64,000 nt of DNA from Jaminaea rosea (lineage: Eukaryota > Basidiomycota > Exobasidiomycetes > Microstromatales): assembly GCF_003144245.1 (NCBI RefSeq), contig NW_020289985.1:558001-622000 (forward strand), in the 5' to 3' direction. The translations under genes and the position numbers were made by a program. The notes under the pieces were generated by a model that was given only the letters and a program-made list of their open reading frames with translations, had not been told where the DNA came from and made no database searches. Shown in pieces: positions 43,251-53,796 of this stretch. How positions within the stretch are numbered: the first letter of the stretch is position 1; each line of letters opens with the position of its first letter.

Positions 43251-44603
43251 TTACGCCGCAGCGGTCACGGGCGCAGAAGCGGCGGGGGCAGCCTCGGCCG
43301 GCTTGGCAGGGGCGGCAGCCTCTACTTCGGTGGGCTTGACGGGCTCGGCAGCCTTGTCCTCGGCAGCGGGAGCCGCCTTCTCCTCAGCAGCAGCAGCAGG
43401 CGCCTTGTCCTCAGCGGCCTTCTCCTCAGCAGCAGCGGGAGTCTCAGCCTTCTTGGCGCCTTGCTTGGGGAAGAGACCGCCAATACGAGCAGAGAGACGT
43501 CGACCGAGCTTCTCCTTGTTGGCTGCGGGGGATTGAGGCGAGTCCTCCTTCTTTGCGTCCGAGGCGATCTGCGGGTGAGCGAGGGAGCGAGCGAGGGAGC
43601 GAGAGAGAGGGCAGGAGGAGGAGGTCAGCATGAGGTGCGGGAGAGGGAGAAGGAGGATGAGGCGCTTGCGACGCACCTTGACTCCCTCAGCGGGCTTGTC
43701 GCCCTCAGCTGCCTCGGTGGCAGCAGCGGGCTTGGCCTCATCCGTAGCAGTAGCGGCGGCAGGGGTGGCTGCAGTCTCCTCAGCAGCGGCGGGCGTGACA
43801 GCGGCCGTCTCGTCAGCCTTGGGAGCCTCCTCGGAAGCAGCAGCAGCGGCGGGCTTGGTCTCGTCAGCCTTGGCGGCCTCAGCAGGCTTGGTGGCGGCCT
43901 CGTCGGTCTTCTTCTCTTCAGGCTTCTTGGGGCTGTGTGTGGGTGCGTGACGAAAGAGGGAGAGGCGTGAGCGAGGAGGGAATAGGCGGAGGATGGAACG
44001 TGAAAGGCATCGCACACTCACCTCTTCTCCTTCAGGAAGCTGAGCAGGCGGTTGATCATGCTCTGACGCTTCTCCTTCTTGGGGGTGGCGGGGGCCTTCT
44101 CCTCCGTCTTGGCAGCTGCGGGGGTAGTCGCCTCGGCCACGGGAGCAGCGTCCTGCGAAGAGGGGGTGACACGCAATGAGCTGACTGTGCGATGTATGCA
44201 TGTAGGTGATGTTGCGTCTCGCGCTCACCTTGGTGGGCTCAGCCTCAGCTGCTACGGGGGCAGCGGCAGCGGCAGTGGGAGTCTCGGTGGTGGCGGGCTG
44301 TACGATCGAGGGAGTACACGATCTCAATGTCAGCTCATGCTCGCTTTCAAGCTTATCAGCGCCGTCTGGTCTCACCTTGGCAGCCTCCTCCGTAGCAGCG
44401 GGCGCAGCAGGCGCAGCAGCGGCAGGCGTAGCCTCAGCGACGGCGGCGGGGGCGGGTGCCTCCTCCTGTCCAGCGTGCGCAGAATGATCAGCATCTCCAA
44501 TTCACGCCTGCACACTGTGGCGACGTACCTTGACAACGTCAACAACGGGAGCAGTCTCCGCGGTGGGAGCGGTGGCAGTAGTGGGCTCGGTGGGGGCGGA
44601 CAT
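43251..44603 (-). CDS. Ala/Glu/Pro-rich disordered protein, six exons
   Basis: Exons 44603-44529, 44465-44376, 44297-44229, 44152-44022, 43932-43677 and 43568-43251 give 312 residues. All five introns are GT-AG and conserve frame. The protein is almost wholly low-complexity Ala, Glu, Pro, Thr and Lys. Two short basic islands break it: KKEKRQSMINRLLSFLKEK near 103-120 and KEKLGRRLSARIGGLFPK near 225-242. Both contain a KRQS/RRLS sequence of the kind phosphorylated by basophilic kinases such as PKA, and both could form amphipathic helices. No signal peptide or membrane segment. I do not recognise the family; it may be a scaffold or structural protein. Its intron density is much higher than that of its neighbours. 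Confidence 0.75.
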
Positions 44604-45966
44604 GTTTGTTTGCTAGAGGGCTGGTATGCGTATGTGATCAAGATGGAGGAAAAGCAGAAGAGCGGATGCGAATGCGGATGAAGTTGAAGGGGGAGTGTGT
44701 GGGGAGAGAGGACAAAGAGGTCAGTCAGTCAAGTCACGCCTTGAGTTGCTTTGTGTCAACGTCCACGGCCACAGCCAATGGCAAAGCGAGGCGACACGGC
44801 ACGGCACGGCCCGCCCTCTCATTTGGATCGAGCGCGGTGGGGGGGGCTTGACCTCACTAGTCTAGCCAAGCCAGCAAGCAGGAGCCATGACTAGAGGCAG
44901 CAGCAGCGCTCCCTCGCTCGCTGGCTGGCTGGCTGACGGGCTGGCATCCTCTGCACGCCATCGCCCATCGCGGTCGCAACGAGGGAGCTCGGCGAGCGAT
45001 AGCGCCTCTGTGACGCCGTCCGGGTGCGCCCTGGATCTCACTCTGAGTGATGAGCCAGGCAGCCAGCCCTCTTTCTCGGGCCGAGCTAGGCTCAGCTCGA
45101 CGTGCTCTCCTCTCGTGCCCGGCGTGGCAAGTCCAACACCTGCACGGTGCGCCCGCCCTAGCCTGTCAAGACAAAGAGGCCGGGCGGACAGACAGACACC
45201 CAGGAGCGAGCGAAGACAACGAGATACGGTTGGTTGCTACTTACGTTTCGAGCTATGCTAGTGGGAAAAGAGGTGGGAACGAAGAGTGATGGTGGTAACG
45301 AAGAAGAGATAGAGAAGGGGGGGCAGGGAACAAAGGAGACGCTTGGTTGGCTCTGGTTGCGCAGGCAAAATGTGACGATAAAGTGACCTCTTTCCCTGCC
45401 TGGGCGAAAAATTAGGGGTCGGCCAAGGGCGCAGCAGCAGGCGCAGGCGCAGGCGCAAGGGAGCGCGGACGGGCGGGCGCTTTGTGCTGCTCTGGCTGGC
45501 TTTCTTTTTCTCGAAAGAAGAGCAGGAGCAGAAGCAGAAGGCTAACATACATGCAGGCGGGCGGGCGTTGATGCGAGCGCGGACACGGAGAGAACACGGA
45601 GCAGAGGCAGCTTTATTCTCGAGTCGCAAACGAGTTGGGAGGGCGAAGGCCAAGGCAGGGGAAAGATAATGTTGGCAGCCCAAAGGCGAGGCGAGGCGAG
45701 CTGGCGAGCAATGCAGAGCCCAGCCAGCCAGCAGGCAAGCAGGCTGAACGAACCGCCGGAGGACCGCAGAGTTGCAAGACAGCCGTGCGTGTGCAGCTTG
45801 ATAGCGAATGCCGGGTTGGCGATCAAGGTTCGAGGTTTGAGATGGGACCCTACACTGGCTGGGCGCGACGGCAAATCACAGCTCACACGACCTGTTCCAA
45901 CGTCCAGCGTCCAAGGGGTATCGACTTAGCATGCCATTCGCGTCGCTCGCTCGCCCGCCCGCCCGC
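44604..45966. other. Longest gene-free stretch, 1.36 kb
   Basis: This contains the promoter of the disordered-protein gene (left) and the VPS45 3' region (right). It has GGCT repeats near 44918-44938 and GCAGGC repeats near 45435-45460. A sequence at 45827-45837 looks superficially like a pol III B box but fails the consensus. No protein or RNA gene is supported on either strand. Confidence 0.55.
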
Positions 45967-48220
45967 CTACCTGCCCACCCCATCCCTCAATCTCCCCCAC
46001 AACCCCCCTGCAATCTCCACAGCACCTTGAGCCGCATCCCCCAATCGTTGCGCCGGGTCCACCCCGCTCATGCCAGCCGCCCCTCCATTCTGTCCACTGC
46101 CACTTCCATCTCGCCCTCCGCCTACATTGAGCTGCACGGGGCCGATACGAAGGTTAAGCCCCTGCCCACCCTGCGTTGCTGATTGACCTGTTGTGGCGGC
46201 GTGAGCAGGAGCAGGAGGTGGACGCGCAATGCTATGGCCGAAACGAGTGGCCGCGTCCTGCACTATGTCCAGCCAGGAGGAAGAATTGAGGATCGTCGAC
46301 CCGCCAAGAAGAAAGCGCGTCGTCTGCCCGCCGCCAACCGGGTGTGTCGGTGTAGAGGTTCCCGTGCCTGTGCCCGTGCCACTGCCGGCACCCGAGGCGC
46401 TCACGCCCTGTTGGTTGAGCTGGTGCACATATCTCGCCTCCTCGTACGTTGCCCCTCCCACAATGAAGACGATGACCTCCTGCGGCACAGGCTGCGGTGC
46501 ACCTGCTGCCACGCCGGGTGGAGCCCCTCCCCCCACATAAGGGTAGGATGTCTCCCTCAACCTGCCCCTCATCAAGGCCTCGACGGCCTTGCTCAAATGC
46601 GGTGTATGTTGCGTATAGACATTCTCCACTCCTTTGATCCCACGCTGCAAGGCACTCCTCCCTCGACTGAAGAAGCCTTCGTTGGAGAACAAGTCGTCCT
46701 GCCGTTGATCCGCCCCCGCCATGTTGAGTAGGACGAATACGAGCCCGGCCTTGGATTCGGGTACGCCCTGCGTGAGGAGGGACGAGACCAGAGAAGTGAT
46801 CTGTGCCGCCGGATGTTTCTGGTAGCGCAGCGCGTAGAGGATTACGAGGCGCAGTTTCGAGTCGGGAGATATGTCCGTGCGGGGGAGGAGGTCTTGGAGT
46901 GTCTGCGCGCGTGAGATCGGGGGGCAAACAGGGTCAGTTACGGCAAACCCCTAATGCCCACTCGGAGGCCCATAACGGCGAAGCATTCGCCCTCGCCTCG
47001 CACGCGCCTCACACACGCTCACCCACCTTGAGGTCCTGCGCATGACTCTCCTGACTCGCCAGTCCCTGCTCTACTTCGCTGACCTCCAACAACTTCTCCC
47101 CTTCGACAATCCTGCTCAACTCGCCCAATAACGTCACATGCTTCGAAACATTCCCTCCCAATTTGCGAAACTCCGGGTACTCCTCTACAAATCGCTTCAT
47201 ATCCTGGACGGTCTCTATCCTTTTGCTGGAGGCCGTCTTGGTCTGGAAATCGAGGACGTAGCGTTTAATGCTTGCACCGAGGTCCCCGTAATTGTCGTAG
47301 AGGTTTGAAGCGAAAAAGGGGTCTTCGCTGGTTGAGAGGACTAGTTCGCGTTGGTTGGGGGGAAGGGAGGAGGAGGCCGGGAGGGAGATCCTGCCATTGT
47401 GGATTCTGAGGAGTTGGTGAAGCATGGCTTGGTAGGTCCATTGGCTCAGAAGTGGAGTGACGGGGTCGTTGCGTCTGTCCAGGATGAGCAGGAGTGGTGG
47501 TGGTGGCGAGGCAGGGGAGGAGGAGGAGGAAGAAGAAGAACGGAAATCGAAGAGGGAAGGTTGACCTTGCGTTACCTGGTAGTGAACCTCTTCGCCCAAC
47601 CGCTTGGCTAGACCACTCATCCTCTCGTAGCGGATTGTTGGCTTCTTCTTGAGCGAGAGTAATAGCGCCATCAGGCCCGCAATGTGCCTCTCTAATGCTG
47701 CCGGGTGCCATTCGTGTGGAGATCCACCCCAAGGGCCCAGTGGTTCTGATGTTGACGCCGCCGAGGAGCCAGGCGAAGGGGAGGGGGAGGGAGCCAGCGC
47801 GAAGAGATCACGATTGACGGGCAGATAGTCGGCAAAGTACTCCTGCACCTCCTTGACCACATCATGCTCATCCGCCTCTGCCAGCCGCTCTATATCGCCC
47901 TTTGCGAGCACGTTTGTGAAATAACAATAGTAGCTCGCATACTTTGGCCATGCAAGCTCGTCGCACAGAGACTGGATGGATTCGCGCGTGGGGCGCAGCA
48001 GGACGATACACTTGAGATGTCGCATGCGTTGTCGCGAGGGATCGTCTATGCGGTCTGTGAGGTAGACTTGGTGGGAGAGGAGCGTGGATTGGGTGAGGGA
48101 GAGGCTGATGATGGGCGTTGTATGCGCGTCGAGGAGGAGGACTTTCATTCCTGACCCGCCTGATGCCGAGGGGGAGAGGAGCCGAGTCAGGTAGGAGGAG
48201 ACGGCTTTCTGGACGTCCAT
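45967..48220 (-). CDS. VPS45: Sec1/Munc18-family protein Vps45
   Basis: Regulates SNARE assembly for Golgi/endosome-to-vacuole fusion. Exons 48220-47027 and 46902-45967 give 709 residues, more than the usual 550-600. The N-terminus MDVQKAVSSYLTRLL and GMKVLLLDAHTTPIISL are diagnostic. HLKCIVLLRPT, ILDRRNDPVTPLLSQWTYQAM and SKHVTLLGELS are core SM motifs. The extra length comes from Ser/Pro-rich insertions (near 165-185 and 245-265) and a Gly-rich C-terminal half after GGATYEEARYVHQLN, which is itself a conserved SM motif. The intron 46903-47026 joins QDLK to TLQDLLPR. It is divergent from the S9 peptidase gene with 272 bases between start codons. Confidence 0.94.
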
Positions 48221-48492
48221 TGTTGGCGCGTGGTGGCGAGGAGTAGTGGCGAGAGAAGCTGGCGTAGATGTTGCGCTCGAGGACCAGGAACAAAAGAAGG
48301 CGCAAGGACGGCGTGCCAACGACGGTCAGTCGAGACGTCGGATTGCGTCGACGGACGGACAGAGAGGGACGAGGCGCAGCGCAGCCCTCAGACGGAGGCC
48401 CGTGCAGTCGAGTCGAGTCGAGTCGCGGCAGCGGGACGGCAATCAGGAACGGCTCAGACGCCTGCTCTCCCTTCTTTGCTCCCTACCACATC
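48221..48492. promoter_or_regulatory. Shared divergent promoter VPS45-peptidase
   Basis: 272 bases between opposed start codons. It contains AGTCG pentamers ending in CGCGG at 48406-48427, the same motif seen near the kinase gene. The frame of the peptidase stays open through it, so a longer N-terminus from an ATG at 48268 cannot be fully excluded. Confidence 0.5.
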
Positions 48493-51348
48493 ATGCCATC
48501 TCCGCCTACCCACACAAAGGTGGCCCGCTACGGCACATGGGAGTCACCGATCACTCCCGACCTACTCACACAAGGCGCCATCTCCTTTGGCGAGATCACC
48601 GTCGTCGGCTCTCCTCCGCGTGTCGTGTACATCGAGAACAGGCCAGTAGAAAAGGGCCGCGCAGCTCTGGTGGATATCGGGACCGTCGAGGATGAGGGCA
48701 AGTCAGAGCCGGCGGACATCACTCGCGGCGAGATCAACGCTCGCAGTGCGGTGCACGAGTATGGAGGAGGGGCATTAGCGTCGTCCGACCTCGAGGGGGG
48801 GATCGTCGTCTTTGCGAGCTACAAGCCGGGGGACTATGGGGTTTTTAAGAGCACCTGGACCGGTAGCGACTGGTCAGCGCCGCAGCGCATCACCCCGCAC
48901 AATACAGCAATGCGCTACGCCGACTTCTGCATTCATCCTTCCAACCCTAGCCTGATCCTCGCAATCCAAGAGGACCACACCGTCGACACGCCCTCCGCCG
49001 TGGTGAACACGCTGGTTATCATCGATGCGAGCGACAAGACGGTCAAAGTGGTGGCGTCAGGGAGGGACTTTTACTCCTCGCCACGCTGGTCCTCCGACGG
49101 ACGCTTCGTGGCGTGGGTGAGCTGGGATCATCCGGAGATGCCGTGGTGGGCTACAGAGCTTTGGGTTGCTTCGTTTGACGCGGGGAAGAGGGAGATCGTA
49201 GACTCACGCGTCGTGGCGGGAAAGGAGGGGAAGGTGAGCGTGGGACAACCCATCTGGATGCCCGGCAACTCTGCGAGCGCGGGAGGTCAGACACTCGTGG
49301 CCTTCTCCGACGAGAGGAACGGCTTCTCCCTGCCGCACAAGATCAACGTCGATGCCACCCCAGACAATCAGCTGCAACTCGGTTCTTGGACTCCCGTACT
49401 TGACAAGCCAATCGAAGGGGACTTTCTCAAGCCGGCCTGGACTCTCAACAATAGCAGTGTCGTTGCCCTGAACGGGGAGACGCTCGCCTGCATCGTAACG
49501 CGCGGTGCGACGGACACCCTCAGCGTCCTCTCCCTTGGCTCAGGCAAGCTCACCGAGCTCGTCACGCCGTACAAGGCCTTCCACCAGCTACGCACAGCGG
49601 GATCGCGTCGAGTAGTAGTCAACGCGGGGAATGCGCAGCAGCCCAGCGCCATTGTGGCCATCGACGTCGAGGCCAGCTCGCCCAAGCCGCAAGTACGCGT
49701 ACTGCGCCAATCCTCCGACCTGATCGCGTCCGGCAAGATCTCCCCCTCGTACCTCTCCCAGCCTAGGGAGATCTCCTTCCCCACCACCCTCCCCCCGCAA
49801 TCCACCCCAGCACTATCGCACTGCATCCTCTTTCCCCCTCGCAACCCCAACTACACCGCTCCCCGGGGCACGAGCCCGCCCTGCATCTTCCGCATCCACG
49901 GTGGCCCCACATCGGCCGCGTCGGGCGGCGAGTTGAATTGGGAGACGAACTTCTGGACTTCACGCGGGTATGCGGTGTGTTTCGTCAACTATGGTGGGAG
50001 TACGGGGTACGGGAGGGAGTTTATGCTCCGGCTGAACGGGGAGTGGGGGAGAGTGGATACGAGGGATTGTGTGGCTGCGGCGAGGTATTTGGGTACGGTG
50101 CAACGACCTGCGCGAGAGGACGTGGGGAAGATGACGCGGATTGCACGCCAGCAGTGGGAGGGGCTGGAGGAGGTGTACGATACGGCGGAGGGGAGCGTAA
50201 AGGTTACGATGCAGCGTCCGCAGGGGCAGGGCGGATGGGGATGGTGGGACCTGGTTACCACGCCGCTTGCCGCAGTCGCTTCGCTCGCTCTGGGACGTCT
50301 CGCAGCGGGCGTGGGCATGGGCACGGGCGGGCTGCTCGCCTCCCACCCGACAGCAACCACGGCTGGTGTCACATTGGCGGGCATGCTAGCCTACCTCCGC
50401 CTAGCCAAAGTACGCGTACTGAGCGAGAGTGTTTGGGTTTCTTCTACGCTCGGCTTGCAGACGGAGACGCGGCGCGGCCTCTTCCTCCCCTTTGCGCGCC
50501 GCAAGCCCTTTGTCCTCTCAACGCAGCGCTCCCCGCTCATTCCGAGGGACAGGATCCTCGACCTCGTCCTCAACTCCAGCATCTCGCGATGGTCCGTCCG
50601 AGACTACCTAGCCGTGGGGGTGCGCGCAAGCCCGCGCGACAAAGCGGGCAGTGCAGGCGGGTCCTCCTCATCGTCATCATCCGCGCGTAGCGCTGGGAGA
50701 CAGCTGCACACCCTCTTCCCTCACATGGAACCTCGCCTCCCCATCGTAGAGCGCATCCACTCCACGCTGTACCCGGCCCTCTTTCCCTCCTCGTCCAACC
50801 CAGTCGAGGCAGCCCGCGCCCCCATCCCAGCACTGAGGCACAACGCTCCCCCCTCGGGCTCACCGCTCATCGACCCGACGAAGCTGATCATCTCGGGCGG
50901 GTCCGCCGGCGGGTATACGGTGCTCGCCTGCCTGGTGAACCATCCGGAGCTGTTCAGCTCCGCCACGTCCAAGTACGGCGTGGCCGACCTCACTCTTCTA
51001 GCGCAGGAGAGCCACAAGTTTGAAAGTCAGTACGTCTTCCAACTCCTGGGTGGGACGCCAGAGCAGGTACCCGATGTGTACCACGATCGTAGCCCGATCT
51101 ATAAAGCTGGGAGGATCAGGACTCCCTTGCTTGTGGCGCAGGGGAGCGAGGATAAGGTCGTTCCGCCTAATCAGAGTGAAATGATCGTCGAGGCGATCAA
51201 GGGGCAGAAGGGGGATGGGGGGGAGGGGAGAGTCAAGTACTTGTTGTTCGAGGGGGAGGGGCATGGGTTTAGACAGAAGGAGAATGTGGTGCGCATGCTG
51301 CAAGAGGAGGAGGGGTGGTATAGGCGGACGTTGGGGCTGGATGCATAA
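48493..51348 (+). CDS. S9-family prolyl oligopeptidase-like, large insertion in hydrolase domain
   Basis: Single exon, 951 residues from the ATG at 48493. Residues about 1-400 form the beta-propeller part (SAVHEYGGGAL, SPRWSSDGRFVAWVSWDHP, FSDERNGF). The hydrolase part begins with IFRIHGGPTSAASGGELNWE and FVNYGGSTGYGREF. The catalytic triad is complete: Ser804 in GGSAGGY, Asp about 887 in GSEDKVVPP and His924 in GEGHGF. Relatives usually have only about 20 residues between the DTRDCVAAARYL segment and the KLIISGGSAGG strand. Here about 260 residues intervene (about 533-795), including a hydrophobic, Gly/Ala-rich stretch near 580-620 and a poly-Ser run. No stops or clear splice sites break it. 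The family cleaves short peptides or acyl-peptides. No signal peptide, so probably cytosolic. Confidence 0.88.
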   Translation: MPSPPTHTKVARYGTWESPITPDLLTQGAISFGEITVVGSPPRVVYIENRPVEKGRAALVDIGTVEDEGKSEPADITRGEINARSAVHEYGGGALASSDLEGGIVVFASYKPGDYGVFKSTWTGSDWSAPQRITPHNTAMRYADFCIHPSNPSLILAIQEDHTVDTPSAVVNTLVIIDASDKTVKVVASGRDFYSSPRWSSDGRFVAWVSWDHPEMPWWATELWVASFDAGKREIVDSRVVAGKEGKVSVGQPIWMPGNSASAGGQTLVAFSDERNGFSLPHKINVDATPDNQLQLGSWTPVLDKPIEGDFLKPAWTLNNSSVVALNGETLACIVTRGATDTLSVLSLGSGKLTELVTPYKAFHQLRTAGSRRVVVNAGNAQQPSAIVAIDVEASSPKPQVRVLRQSSDLIASGKISPSYLSQPREISFPTTLPPQSTPALSHCILFPPRNPNYTAPRGTSPPCIFRIHGGPTSAASGGELNWETNFWTSRGYAVCFVNYGGSTGYGREFMLRLNGEWGRVDTRDCVAAARYLGTVQRPAREDVGKMTRIARQQWEGLEEVYDTAEGSVKVTMQRPQGQGGWGWWDLVTTPLAAVASLALGRLAAGVGMGTGGLLASHPTATTAGVTLAGMLAYLRLAKVRVLSESVWVSSTLGLQTETRRGLFLPFARRKPFVLSTQRSPLIPRDRILDLVLNSSISRWSVRDYLAVGVRASPRDKAGSAGGSSSSSSSARSAGRQLHTLFPHMEPRLPIVERIHSTLYPALFPSSSNPVEAARAPIPALRHNAPPSGSPLIDPTKLIISGGSAGGYTVLACLVNHPELFSSATSKYGVADLTLLAQESHKFESQYVFQLLGGTPEQVPDVYHDRSPIYKAGRIRTPLLVAQGSEDKVVPPNQSEMIVEAIKGQKGDGGEGRVKYLLFEGEGHGFRQKENVVRMLQEEEGWYRRTLGLDA

Positions 51349-51453
51349 GGAGGGACCGTAGGCCTAGCTTGTAGCGGCGGCAGTAGCATAGCGATTATCG
51401 AAGATTTATTCATTCACTCTTCATGCCGATCCGCATCTCATCTCTCATCTCTC

Positions 51454-53501
51454 CTACTCGTCCTCCAACAAGTAGCCGCCAATCTTACCCTCCATGGCAC
51501 TCCGATCCAGCCGTCGCGTAGCGTGCCGACGAAGGATGGCTACGGATTCCTCGTCGCGCGCTCCCTGCGAATGCCCTTCTGTATGCTCGCCACCTCCAGC
51601 CCCATTCGCAGACACGCCGGGAGCGGCGGCAGCCATCTGTCTTCGCCCTCCGTCAGCCGCGGCGTCTAGGTCCAGCTGATCACCCACTTCATCCTCCCCT
51701 GTCGTTTGCACCGATTTTGACCCGCCTCCATTCGTAGCCATCGTAGGCTGCTCTGCCCGCTCGTAGCACAATCGCTCCTCGACTATCCGGCCCACATGAC
51801 CGGGCAAGACCAGCCCGGCATTATCGCCCTTGTTCGCAGTAGCCGCGTCCAGGAAGAGGGAGAGGCAAGGGTAGCAGAGCATCTCGTCCAGCTCGACCGT
51901 CTCCCCCCGCGCATCCGTAGACGCCGTGTCCGCCTTTCCCGTCCCGGCCTCCTCCCCTCGCGTCCCCATACGACGCATGGTGATCTTCTCCCTCCATCTT
52001 CCCGCCTCTTGCTGCGCTGGTAAGCCGCAGAGGGGACAAGGTAGCACGACTCGCGTCGAGTTGGCATTGGCGTTCGCGCTTCCCGCGCGCCAAGTCCATC
52101 TTTGCGTCTGGGTCAAGACGGTTGCCATCAACCTATCCCCCTTTTGTCCTACGCCGCTGCGTCCGGCGACACGCTCGTCCCATCCTCCTCCCTGCTGCGA
52201 AGAAGCGTAAGGGATCATCGTCTCGCCCAGGCTTTGCACGCTCCCCTCTTCCTTGAGGACCAACTTTCCCCCCGTGCGCCCGACGGTGGAGACGGTGGAG
52301 GGAACACCGGCCTCGAGGGAGAGGAGGAAGTCTCTAGTCAACCCGCCTATGCTACCGCCCGACCCTAGCAAGGAGCGTGGCTCCAAACAGGTCAACCCTC
52401 GCTCTCGCACGTAGTAGGCTATCTCCTTTCCCCCCGTCTCCCTCAGCGGTCGAAGCACCAGTACCTCATCGACCCAAATGGCTTCTGAGCCTTCCACGGG
52501 CCACTTGTGACCCCCGCCTGTCGAGAGGGTGGAGAGGAGGCGAATGGAGGAGCGCGTGGCCGACTCGCCCAAAAGGAGGGTGGAGCAGCCCAGCACTGCG
52601 GCCGTGTGGCGGAGGAGGTGTTGGAGGAGAGAGTGGTGCAGCGTTTCGAGGCGGGTGCGTGTGGCGGGTTGGAGGGAGCGAGGGGAGGTGGAGTGAGGGG
52701 AGAGGGTGGAGAAGAGGCGGCGGAGAGAGGTGAGAGGAGATGGGGAGGAGAGGTCGTTGCTGCTGCTGCGCGTTGCTCGTATTCGTGAAGTCGACGTGGA
52801 TGTAGACCCCGCTTCTTCTCCCAACCCGGCGGCGAGAACGAGCTGCCCTCCTTCCTCTTGGCCTTGGAAGAGGTCCTCGAATTTGATCGGCACAAAGTCC
52901 AGCCCAGCTGCTGCTCCCCCTTCTTCCTCTACAATTGCCCTCACATCCTCCGTAAGATCTCTCGCTCCACCCTCGTCGGAAGGATAGAGGGCCGAGTCGT
53001 CTACGTAGATGACGTGAATACGCGTCACGTCTACGGGCTTGCGCTTCCCCTTGTCCTTTTCCGAGGACGAGGAGGCAGAGGAGGCCGGCGGTGGATTGAG
53101 AAGGCGGCGTGCAATGTGAAGGAGTGCTCTAGGTGGAGTGCGAGGGATGTAAGGGACAAAGAACGTAAGCATATATCCACCCCACCCACTCTTTTTCGCG
53201 CCTCGCCTTCTCTCCCTCACCTGCTACTAGGCCCACCACTGAAAGCGAGAGCGACAGCGCCGCGAGAATCTTGAGACTGGCTCGAAGATTCGCCAGTGGT
53301 CTCGCTGCTACTGCTGCCCCTGCCCCTCATCTCGTCGAGAAACCCATTCCTATCCAAAAGGGCCGCTCCCCTCGCCAGCTCCATCAAGGGCTTAGAGCGC
53401 ACCTCGACGGCCTTGCAGGCACATTCGCTGCACGATGCTAGGGTTTTGCGAAGGAGGAGTGTGGCGCGAGATGAGCAGCGATAGCACTTGCGAGGGGGCA
53501 T
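51454..53501 (-). CDS. NCS2: Cytoplasmic tRNA 2-thiolation protein 2 (Ncs2/Ctu2)
   Basis: Works with Ncs6/Ctu1 to put sulfur on wobble uridine 34 of tRNAs for Lys, Glu and Gln. Exons 53501-53221 and 53128-51454 give 651 residues. The N-terminus has a Cys cluster (CYRCSSRATLLLRK, then CSECACKA), and VALAFSGGPSSRALL is the degenerate PP-loop-like segment typical of Ncs2. Further motifs include IHVIYVDDSAL, and a late zinc-type pair LPCPLCGLP and CYPCLSLF. The splice (intron 53129-53220) falls inside the SGGPSSR-ALL motif and restores it. Several Ser/Gly and acidic insertions lengthen it beyond yeast Ncs2. It is divergent from the PP6/Sit4 gene, 295 bases between start codons. Confidence 0.9.
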
Positions 53502-53796
53502 GGTGGCGCGGCGTGGCGTGGAGTGGCGTGGTATGGCGATGAGGAGGAGATGGGAAAGAGGGCGAGAAATAATTGCATTTGTCGTGCGGCGTCAAGCTGC
53601 ACAAGGGACGGCGGAAAGAGAGTTGAGAGGAAATTGAAACTCCGTCCACTGAGGGTGGCGCGTATTATGTAAGCACAGGTGCGGGCGGGCGTGCGGGCGT
53701 GCGGGCGGACCAGATGGGATGCACCCTGATTGGTTGATTGGCTGCTTGCTTTGCTTTCTCTCCCCGCGCTCTCCCCACCCTCCCTCCCTCTCCAGC
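53502..53796. promoter_or_regulatory. Shared divergent promoter NCS2-SIT4
   Basis: 295 bases between opposed start codons. It contains GCGTGGCGTGGAGTGGCGTGG-like repeats right upstream of NCS2 and GGGCGTGC repeats near 53683-53705. No ORF. Confidence 0.5.

Noticed and set aside
45827-45837. GGTTCGAGGTT as a pol III B box
   Set aside because: It fails the invariant CC end, and no cloverleaf can be drawn around it.
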